Source: Xiphydria camelus
Taxonomy: Eukaryota > Arthropoda > Insecta > Hymenoptera > Xiphydriidae
DNA: 64,000 nucleotides
Direction: 5' to 3'
Assembly: GCA_963678675.1 (NCBI GenBank)
Contig: OY783198.1
Coordinates: 2,237,001-2,301,000 of the forward strand
Shown here: piece by piece, positions 38,038 through 48,500 of the stretch
How positions within the stretch are numbered: position 1 is the stretch's first letter
Layout of the letters: the number at the start of each line of letters is the position of its first letter
Position numbers and translations under genes: made by a program
The notes under the pieces: generated by a model
What the model saw: only the letters and a program-made list of their open reading frames with translations
What the model was told of the DNA's origin: nothing
Database searches by the model: none

Positions 38038-38515
38038 CACTGAGAGAGATAATTGCTGATGTCAGAAAAATGTTTTCTGCAATCAAAAAGATGATTTAAT
38101 TTCAGGATCACAAGCCATGGTTTTCCTCGTGCGAGAAAATACTTGGCAGGCTCGATTAATTATTTTTTTGCGCAGAAAGATTTTCTCGTTCCCACGCGAC
38201 GGTATTCTGGGGAATCGGGAATATGTATTCTTCGACCAAGATATTCTTAAAAATTTGTAAGATCATAATGTTTTTGACACTTACACTCAGAGAAAAGATC
38301 AAGTTGAATACGAACCTGTGATAGAAAAATTTATCATAGATAAATAAGAATTTATTCCAGTCGAACAAAAGTCTATTTGAATTAAATGAATGTCGCATAT
38401 TTTTTTAATCGAGTGCGAATCTAGTAGAACATCAATCCGATTCAAATAGACTTTTGTCCTACTTCCTATTTGTAATTAGACCTTTTTTCTAGGACTAGCA
38501 ATTATTTCTCTCATC
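38038..38515. mobile_element. MITE family 1, copy 4, carrying a nested element
   Basis: The left end CACTGAGAGAGATAATTGCT and the right end GACTAGCAATTATTTCTCTC are inverted repeats. A family 2 MITE (38283-38493) sits inside it, which explains the extra length and dates the nesting order. Confidence 0.8.
38283..38493. mobile_element. MITE family 2, copy 3 (nested)
   Basis: It starts ACACTCAGAGAAAAGATCAA, with arms TTGAATACGAACCTGTGATA and AGAATTTATTCCAGTCGAAC resembling 19256-19514, and ends TTAGACCTTTTTTCTAGG. The right arm has decayed. Confidence 0.65.
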
Positions 38516-38573
38516 GCATTAAATATGCCAGGAACTGTACAGTGCGCGGATACGATCAGCGTGATCGAGTTAA

Positions 38574-39127
38574 GGATTCTCTCGAGCGTTATGGTAAAAA
38601 TAGTGAGAAATGCTTGAAAATGATTGCATTCGGTAGATTGAAGTAAAAAAAAAATTCTGTTAAATTGTCAAGTCTTTCAAGAAGCTCGTTGCAAAGATAT
38701 TTGAATGACAAAATAACATGTGTTCTTATGGGTATAGCTATATACAATGGGTATAGCAATATAGCTAACGAACCGCGATATTTCTGAGAAAAATAGTGAA
38801 AAAATTCTGAAATTTTTTGAACAGCAAGTTTAGTGAACTAAACTCATCTATACCAATAATTTTCACGTTCATTTAGAAGCCTATTATTTTTTTTATTAAT
38901 TGTTCTTTATAAATTTAACCCTTGATAAGTCAATATGGCAATGTTGCATGGCGTTACAACATGACCAGATGTTTTGGGCTCCATTTTTGAACTCACAGAT
39001 ACACACAAATACTAGTGTACGTCAAACGTTGTTGCTACATCGCACGAAGAACATACTGTAGAGCGTTACTGCACTTCAGTGGACTAACTTTTAGCAAGGA
39101 AAAAGCCCCTGTACCGCTCGAGAAACC
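38574..39127. mobile_element. TTAA-flanked non-autonomous element, copy 1
   Basis: The ends GGATTCTCTCGAGCGTTATG and GTACCGCTCGAGAAACC are inverted repeats flanked by TTAA on each side (38570-38573 and 39128-39131). An inverted homologue of nearly full length lies at 50396-50920. AT-rich, with no intact transposase. The TTAA duplication suggests piggyBac-type mobilisation, although the GG-start terminus is atypical. Confidence 0.7.
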
Positions 39128-39311
39128 TTAAGCGAAAATCTCGGCGGCGCTTCTGGATCGAATCGCGCTTTGATAAATATATCCGCGTAACGGGTGTCCC
39201 GCGAAGTAAACCGATTCTTAGACGCCGCTCTATGTATACCGTTACGCGACCAGCCAGTTCTGGCGTCTCGTTATCGGGGGGTAACTAATTCGTTCCCCCG
39301 CCTCCTTTCAG

Positions 39312-39404
39312 ACAGTTCAGCGAGGATGAGAGGAGCTGGCGATTCCGAGAGGAAGACGCAGAGAAATGCCTCGACGAAGCTGGGTCTGACCACCGCGACC
39401 GGAA
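39312..39404 (+). other. GEF 5' UTR, start of first coding exon
   Basis: A strong acceptor (CCTCCTTTCAG ending at 39311) precedes the ATG at 39405. There is an in-frame TGA at 39387-39389 and no in-frame ATG between. This implies an upstream non-coding exon. Confidence 0.6.
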
Positions 39405-39439
39405 ATGACTATGACAACCGTGGCTGTCGCCCCGGGTAG
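39326..39439 (+). promoter_or_regulatory. Upstream ORF overlapping the GEF start codon
   Basis: An ATG at 39326 opens a 37-codon frame (MRGAGDSERKTQRN...) that ends at TAG 39437-39439, past the GEF start at 39405 and in a different frame. If transcription includes it, ribosomes must leaky-scan past it, which would lower GEF translation. Confidence 0.45.
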
Positions 39440-39530
39440 CCTAGGCGCTCCCCCAGCGATGCTCGCCCCGAAGAGGTACCACCTCCAGCAGGGGATGTCC
39501 CCGAACTCGCCCTCGTCCCTCGCGGGGAAG
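39405..39530 (+). CDS. GEF coding exon 1
   Basis: It encodes 42 residues beginning MTMTTVAVAPGSLGAPPAML and ends AAG with donor GTGAGT. It joins in phase 0 to exon 2. The first ATG after an in-frame stop was taken as the start; a second Met is two codons later. Confidence 0.75.
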
Positions 39531-42500
39531 GTGAGTAAAACAGATGAACGGTGAATGTGTGTCGTGTCGCAAGTGCAGCACGCACTGAAGAAAAAAAATT
39601 CGTTTCATTCAACCATCGGTGAGGTTGAATACGGCGAATATCGCGGTGTAATTGTTTTAAGTAGACATTCATTCGTTTCAACTTCAAATCGGTTGCCTCA
39701 ATTCTTTTTACTTTTCCTTGCACTCTCTCGTGGCATTGAGACAATTATTTCACCACGAGGTTCGCGTCGTATTTATAATAACTTCACCGATGGTTGAGAA
39801 TGAAGCAATTTTTTCTTCGCTGCGCGAGCAATGCACTCGACTGCAGTGCCACGCGCTTATCGGTGTCCGTTCGCTCCGATCTCGCGGCTCGCTCGGAAAG
39901 AAAATGTAGAAACCGGAAGTGTGCGGTCCCTCGCGAGTAAGTAGGCGGTAGGCTGTACGCGTGTCTCTCGGTTCTGATTTACGCAAATCCCTCCCATCCT
40001 TCCCCCGCGCTCCTCCGTCATCTCGCATCTCCATCTCTTTCTCTCGAGCAGAGAGAATCGCCGCTCGTTTTCTCCCTCGCTCCTTCGACCGCGCGCGCGC
40101 GCGCAAGTGCGATAGTCGGGGTCGAACGTTTATCCTTATACGGGTCGTGCGTCGCTGCAAATTCACCGGGCGTGATTTCCCGAGAAAGTTAACGCGCGGA
40201 TCTCGAACAAACGCGGATTAATTAGCACGTCTCGCGTCGCCGCGATCCGGACTCGATTGCGCAGGTCCCCCCTCCTTCCTCGAAACCCTTTTAGGTACAT
40301 GAATGAACGCTTTTCAGCGCGCGGGTTTTTCGTTCACGCGTCGCTTCCTCGCCCGGAAGGTGGAGGGCGAAAGTGAAATTGCGTCGCGGAGGCCCGCGTC
40401 TCGCTTCCGTGGAAACCTTGAAACCGGAGATGCAACGGGAGGACGCGAATGCGCTCGCGGTGCGCTTTATGCGCGCTCGCCGCTGTCCCTGCGACACGTT
40501 TATATTATTACGGGGACCGGTAGTTCGGCCGTGTCGAGGCCACTTGTTCACAATCGTGCAGGGGCTCAATGGGATGTACACTGAGAGAAAAAAAATGGTA
40601 TATTCGATTGAATCTGTGTTTACGGGTGGGGGAACGCCAAATTAGTTGCACCGACTGATAAATTCTGGTTGTAACGATTAAGGGTTACGCTGTAAAAAAT
40701 TCTACGCTGTGGACCTATGCGTGTAGACTACTTTCGGTGTTAAATAACAATGGCGTAAAACCGGATAACACCAGATGTGTGGTACATACATATATAGTCC
40801 ACACACCGTTGAAATGGTGTTAAAAATGAACACTACTTTTTTTACCGTGTATTTGAAGAATACACACCGCAGTCCATTCGAGTCAATTATTAGTCCAATT
40901 AACCGGATCTACATTCCCCACCCGTAACCGCCAATTTAATCAAATTTATTACATTTTTTCTCTCAGCGCGTACAGGACTTTTTTCAGCAGGAGGAAATCT
41001 CCGAAAAATAGGGACGCCCCAAGAATTGCGCATTCCGTTTGCGACTTCACACGAGCCTCCTGGCTTTCCTCGGGCGGAATCCTGCCGTCCGCAGTCGACC
41101 GCTCGGTTATGACACCGAATATGCCCGTTGCCTCACTCGTGCGGTGCTCGACTCGGCTGACCATCCGGCGAGACCGAGTACCCACGTAAGATTCACGCTC
41201 GCGCGTTCGTATAGGTGTACGACATCGCACGCACACGCGACGACGCGTGTACGTATCGCGAGTACACCGGTCTAAACACGAGAGCGGCTCGAGAAAGAGA
41301 GCTAGCTCTTGAAGCGCCGTTCACACCGAGACAATAAGAGCGAGAGTGCGCTCACGAGAGATTCGAAGGTGTCTTTGATACGGAGTTCGTTTGCCGGATT
41401 TTTCTCGGACCAAAAATATCGCAAGATCTTTCATGGAACGAAATAACGAGACGATCCGCCGATTTGTTCCTACGATCGAATTCGATTACACGCAAACGAG
41501 CTGAACCTTTTCTCTTGGAAAGACAGCAGGCAAAGAATCACGGAAATAAGAGAATTGCACGAATTGCAGTTTCACTGGCGTTAAACTAAAATTCCGCTCA
41601 GGAAACTGTGTAGCATTAGACGGTAATTAGGTGTTTTTTTCACGGGGAAACCAGTAGAAATTCCTGCTCGAAAAAAAAAAACTAAATCGCAGCATTACAA
41701 AGTTTGTAGTAAATTTCGGTATAAAGCCAATTAATTTTTACGATGGCTACAATTTTAATAAAAATACAACAGCGCTTGCAACTTCTACGAGCTTTACTAC
41801 AATTTTTATTAAAAAATTCTAGTTATCGTAACGATAAATTGGCCTTGTCCTGCAATTTACCACACGACTTTGTGAAAATGCTACGATTTATTATATTTTT
41901 TTCGTGCGTGCGCAAACAGATATTATATCTAGTTAAACTAGTATTTGTCACAGTTGTAAACAGTAAATAGAAATGTGTCTACTCTCTACAAATTCTTGAA
42001 AATGAACTCGAATCTCGGCGCCACTGCATGGAGCAGTACAAAAATTACTTATTTCTTCTCTTTTACGCGCTCCTTGATTTCCGTCAACGTGGCGTTCTCC
42101 CGCACGCGTGCACTGCATGACGGGTAACGATATACCGACGGCGATAGAGACTCTCTCGGAATCTGCGAGAAGCACGCGCGGGTAATCCACTCTGCGCAGC
42201 GGACTTACCTTACGCGTTACGTCGGCGCGCCGCGTTGTGCAACCGGCGCGTATACCGGACCCGCGGCCGATGCATCCACCGTGACCCCGGGATAGCGCGA
42301 GATGGTGTACGCTCGTAGCTGCGCTTGTTTCGTGCTAGTTGACGGCTGTAGACCGGGGAAATCTATATCGGTGCATCTCTCCGCGCGGGGAGCGTCGAGT
42401 TATCCCGCATTTATAAATGGATTTCATGAATGGAATTTCGCGCGCACGCGTGCGGATATCTTGCGACAGAGGGCGAGCGGGGATATCGCAGCGCGTTTCT

Positions 42501-45500
42501 CGTACTTCGGCGTAGGTATCGTCTGGATCGAGCGTTGCGTTTGAGTCGATCGTCGATTAGACTTTGACGAATCGCTGCACCGAGCACGAGAGTCACTCGA
42601 CCGCGTCGATCCAGGGATTGACGCATCGAGAACGCAATTTATTTGTAGTTGAAATGTCTATTCGAGTATGGCGAAATAAACATATTAATAAATCGTGTAA
42701 ATATTTGTTAACTATAAAATAATTGATTTGCAGTTAATAAATGTTTGTTCGAATATAGCGAAATAAACATTTTAATGAATCAAGCAAATATTTGTTGATC
42801 ATTACGATATTTATTTGGCGCAATTTAGATCCTTCGAGGCAACCACTTGAATGAAATAAACATTTGAATAATTAGCATATATTTTCTTGTCCTAAAGAAA
42901 TATTTATTCCGCCGTATTCAAACTTACATCTGCTAACTGTTGATAAACTGTTCTCTCGGTGCGTTTCGTCAAAGCTAACGGATCGATCGCATCGGAGAAA
43001 TCCTACATCGGAGACTTTCGCACATGTCGCACTTTTCATCCTCGAATAAATCGATCTTCGTTGGTCGCTAACTTTTTACGCGACATCCATGGCTCTTCGA
43101 TCCTCGAAATTCACCGTACAACTTCTAACATTCGCCGTAGAGGCTCGACTGAGATTCGAGGTGCATTCCCAACTGAAAATGATCGAATCTTTCGCGACCG
43201 CGAAGAGAAAGAGAAGCGTAGATCCAACGAGCCGCGATTGGAAGCGCGAAACTTTCGTACAGCCGGCTCTACGCGGCTCGCTATTAATCAGCAAAAGCCA
43301 GGAGTCGACTTTCCCCCGCGGGCGAAGGCCTGAGTCGAAACGACCTCGAAGATGAGCCGCGAGCAACCTCCGCCGCCGCCCCCCCCCCCCTTCGCGCACC
43401 TTTTCGCAAGATCTACCGCCCCCTTTTCACGCTGCCGGACACACACACGGAGTCTTCCTCTTCTTCGCACGCGCGCGGCCGACGTCCAACGGCTCGAGCC
43501 GAATGAGCGCTCTCGTTAGTTTCGCAACTCCCTTCGGACGCGGCGAAGCCGACGAAACTCGGCCGGTTTTAGTCGCTGGACGCGATAGACGGTCTCGCCG
43601 GACACTTCCGGTCGCTTCGTTCCTCTCGGACGGACGCGCGACTTTTTCCCGATTCTTTTCCGCTTCTCACCTCGGGAGACGCGCGACTGTTTGTCCGATT
43701 TTCCTCGGCGCGAGTCGAGATCGTTCCTTGCGGTACTCGAGACTGGTTTCTTCTTCTCCGCTGGGTTTTCTTTCTCGTGTCGTGGAAGAGATACCGTTAG
43801 CGGGGGAAAGGAAAAGCTCCGAAGGTGCTGAGCTTCTTACGATTGCGAGACTATTTTTTTGTCAATCGCACGGGCGATCAAAATGTTTGTTAAGTTGAAT
43901 TTCCGCTTCGATATAACGTATTTCTTTAACGGAAACTTCTAAGCCTTCCGTTTCGTCCCTTTTTTTCGAGCGCACTGAGATAAATAAATGTTGATGCTAT
44001 ATTAACAAAATGTTTTCTTCAATCAAAAACAATGATATAACTTCAAGATCAAGCCATGGTTTTCTTCATGCGAGAAAATATTTTACGGGATCGAGTCATT
44101 CTTTTTTTGCGCAAAAACAATTTTTTATTCCCACAGTGATATTCTCGAATCACGAATATAATATGTACGTTCCTCGATCAGAAATCCGTGTTTCAACAAA
44201 TTTGTAAGATCATATAAGGGTACAGGGGTAAAAGGGGGAATGTAAAAAAAAAAAGCAAATTTACAGGAGAGCAAATTTGCGCGCGAACACACATTCCCTC
44301 TATTTGCCTGTTACGCTAAAATTGTAAACGTCTGTATCTCTTGACTGTACCTTTTTTTTACCTGCAATCCTTTGCCGGCCGAAAGAATGCGAAATTTTCA
44401 ACTAAACGGCGTAGAAATCACGAATTGGCTAAAACGTGACATTCCCCCTTTTACCCCTGTGCACCCTTTATACTATATTCTTGTTTCAAGAAACATTGTT
44501 TTCGACACCAGCAACTATTTCCCTCAGTGCAGGAACTCCTTCTCTCCTCGCATCCGTTTCGACACGATTCCCCGATCGTCTCTACGGCGCGAATGGTCGC
44601 CGATGCGATTCCCCTGCGGTCGGCGAGGCAGGCTCGGCCGCTACACGGGACGTCCCGCATATGGAGAGGAACGATCGCGAGAGTCCGCGGGCCGGATCCT
44701 CTCCGCTCGACGTTCGTCGCGTTTCTCGATAACCCGCAGCGGTCGCGACCGCGCGGCTCGTCCCTCGCACCTGCAGCGATGCGATTCCGCGAATAACGTC
44801 GTCGAGAAGGAGAAACGGATCCGCGCTGCAATCCCGAAGAGACTCTCCGATCGATCGATCTAACTTCGCGCCACGCCCTTCCAGCGTCTCCCCGCGTTAC
44901 ACTTGCACACCTGCGGCGGAGACTCTACGGTATAGTTTACTTTCTGTTTTTCGATTCGCCTCGAATGCAGTTCTTACGTGAGCGCGTGTGTGGGACAACA
45001 TTTTTATACGCGGTCCGCGCCGAGAAAGTATCGGAGTCGCCCGGGGCGCGCGGCTGCCCCATTTTCCGTCTTTACGGCCGCGGCGAGCGAACGCCGCGCG
45101 CACGCATCTGCGTACACACGCGGTAGCCGTCGTCCTTCGGCAGGATGCCCCGAGCGCGCGCGATTTCGCTCGACGATAATCGCGCTTCCTCCGCCGGCCG
45201 CGCTTCGAGGGAACCCTTCCGAGTGGTCGAAGGGGTGGGGAGCGTGCGCTCGAAGGGTCTTGTCGCGCTGCTTCCGGTTGGGGAAGGCGACTACGTTCGG
45301 ACAACGCCTTGAGCGCGTTCCAAAGACATTCTACGAACGTTTGCGAAGTAAGAAAGAAGACGCGGCGTGATCGAAAAACGCGGCGACAGGGTGGACTTTC
45401 CGAATCGTTAAAAAAAAGAAATGCAAATAAAGGGAAAATAAAGGGAAGGGGTACGCTCGGCTAATTGCGAAAGCCGAGGGGCTTGTTTATAAACGTCTCT

Positions 45501-48500
45501 TCCCGGCAGATCGGAGATTAGTTTGCGCGCACGCGCGCAAGATAAATAATAATTATCGTCGGCCTCTCCCTCTCCTTTCGTCATACCCGTCCCGCGACTT
45601 TTAAACACGCCATTTTCCACGTCCGTCCCACAGTTTTCACGGAGATTTCGAACGCGCGTCACGTAGCCACGCCTCGCGTCTAACGTCCAATCGACGTTTT
45701 TTCGTCGGCGGTCCAATTTCGCGCCGGTGGGATTTAAAACGATGAGCCGCGGATCGGAGGAGATGACGACGATCCGAGGGTCGATCGACTCCGGGAGTGG
45801 AGGTACATTTATCAACGCGATATTCGCGAAGTACACACACTGAGAGAAAAAATAGTATATTCGATTATACGCTGTTAAAAAATGATGTGTTGAATTCACA
45901 AATTCTGTTGGAAGCTTCAAACAAATACAAAAGCGTGGTAAAACTGCTAACAATCTTGGAATGTATAGGAGAATCGCAATGAATATTCTATAATCGCAAG
46001 GAGATATCGTATAATCACAATACGTGTCGTAAATTTCCAATTGTTTTTGAATTTCACAATTAATTTTGTAAGGTTAATTCACGAATGTGTTGGGATCTTT
46101 TAATAACTTCCAACAGTGTAGCTAAATCCTCATTCTCCCAGCCGTTCTCCCGCCGATTTCAACTCTACTACATTTTTCTGTCGGGGTGTACATTTTTACG
46201 TATCTCTTTAATTCGCCCCAACGCGCGCGATAATAGTATCTTATGTCATTAGGCGGTAATCCGAGGTTTTTTCAGACTGTGTTTAATTAGGTCGTAACAC
46301 GAGGCATGGTGAGGGTACGAAGCCAAGCCTTTAGCCAAGATTTTGCCAAAAATCGAAATCTCTGGAATCGAATTCTCGACCATCCTATCTTATATATTTT
46401 TTTGCGCTGATTACGAAAATGATAGATTTATTGAGGAAATCTCAACGGAACACCGAGATATCGACGATTTCTTGCAGAAAAATAATTTTCTTATACACAA
46501 AATCAGCGTTATTTCATATTTCCTTTGAGATTTCGACCTAATAACTGTGGTTTTCGGAATCAGCGTAAAAAAATACATAAGATAGGGTGATCCAGAATTC
46601 GATTCCAGAGATTTCGATTTTTGCGAAAAATTGGAAAAATTAAATTCGAAGACAGCGTTACACAAAATCAGCGTTATATTCCTCGTCCCCTCACCATGCC
46701 TCGTGCTACGACCTAAACACAGTCTTAAAAATCCGAGGATTTCCGACGCGCGCGCGAATGACATATTATTTTTTCTCACGAATGCCCATTTCTCAAAACA
46801 AAACAAAAACAGAAGTATACACGACTCATTTCACGTTGCGTTTATCAGTTTGGAAAAAGGACCGACTTCGGACTAAGCAATCTTTTAACAGCCTGTGGAC
46901 TCCCGGTCGGTGTCACGCGGGAAAAACGCCATCTTACGGTCTAAAAGTAGGCTGGAAAAGGCCTCGAAATGGGCGTGAGTGAGGAAAAAATATCTACCAA
47001 AATAACAACAGAAACAAAACGACCACACAATTTTATTCGACGAAAGTCGCGCGACCATCGAACAAACGAGTCCTGATTCGCGAGTAATAAACGCGTCGAT
47101 TTTTACTTGTCGCTATTTATACGAGCCTCCGTGAACCGGGCCACCGTCGCCGCCGTCAATTATTTCGCGGCTTATTTTCCGCGCTCCCGGGGACTATTCC
47201 TTTTTCCCCCTCGGAGACTTTAATCGCTCGCCCGACACGCCGACCCGCTCCGTGCCATTGTCGTCGGTTTTATTGCGAAACAAAAATGCAGCGATTTCTC
47301 CGGGGAACGAATTCAAATACATTCCGTTCAGGCCCGATCGGTTCTGCGAGCGGTTCGCCACTTTCCCTGGAACTCGAGCGATCGGACGCGCGCTTGTTAT
47401 TCTCGATAGCCTCTCCTCGCGTCTTTCTCTCTCGCTTTGTTCTCTCTCCGCCGCCGTCGCTCCGCCCTTTTCCATCTCGCTTTACCGGGCGGGACTGAAC
47501 GAAGTGCGACGAGGCGGGATCGCTCTAATCTCGAAAGGTAATCTCGCCGAAAAAAAAATTAGAAGTTATAATATATTACAGGGCTGAGCGGCACGTCTCG
47601 CGCGTTGTATGGAATCTTCGCGTCTTTATCGTCGTAACGAACGAAACGCGCGCGAGGAGTTTCATCCCTTTGTAAAATTTCGCGTCTCTCGTTCGTCTCA
47701 CCATTGCGAGGAAAGCGGCCCGAGCAACGCACTTTGGTCAAAACAATGTCACTCGCTAAATGACATCTCTTCGTCGAAATAAAATCGAACGTCTTTCGAA
47801 AGTGACAAAATGATGACGTAATAATCGTGAATATCATCATTATTTCGTCATTTCCGAAAGACGTTTATGTCGTTTTGAGAAAAAAAAAAATTAATTCAAC
47901 GAGCGACATTATTTTAACTAAATTGCGTTGTTCGCGGGGATAGTCGAGATCGAGCGTAAAACATTCTCCATCGCTCGTACAGACCACCGTCCTTCCGCGA
48001 GGTTTTCCACCGCGCCGCGCGCTGTCGAGAAATCGCGACACGCGCCGTCTCTCGTCGTTATCGTCGGCTGCAGAGAGCGCCGATTAATAATCGTTTCCAA
48101 CGAGCGCCGAGACGTCGGAGAACGCGGCCGGCCGACCTCGACTGGCGATTGGAGCCCATGGAAAAAAAAAGTTATTTGCAAACTTACCCGAGGGAAAGAG
48201 AAAGAGTCGGCGCTGGGAGGGGGGCGTCGGCGGGAAAGGATTAACGGGATCGCGTGGGATTACGTAAAGGTGCGAGTCCAAGTGCGCGATGGGGAGAGCG
48301 CGCGCGAGAGAGGGAAGAAACCGGGCTGGAGCGCGATTGTGTCTAGGCGATAGTTGCGCGAGAATCGCGGGGAACGAAGAACGAGAGGAGGAAAACAAAT
48401 CGACGCCCGCGACGAGTACAGTCAAAATAATCCGCGCTGTCCCCGCGCGTCACGCGAAAACCCGTTTCTACTTTTACGCCCGGCGAGTGGAAGTGTCACC

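Larger units (their letters stand above)
33601..39311. other. Mostly non-coding stretch before the GEF gene
   Basis: It contains a CTC microsatellite (34391-34423), an 18-bp GC palindrome (33914-33931), a family 1 MITE with a nested family 2 copy (38038-38515) and a TTAA-flanked element (38574-39127). Open frames of up to 136 codons show no domain or splice structure. A 5' non-coding exon of the GEF could lie here, but none can be named from sequence alone. Confidence 0.45.
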
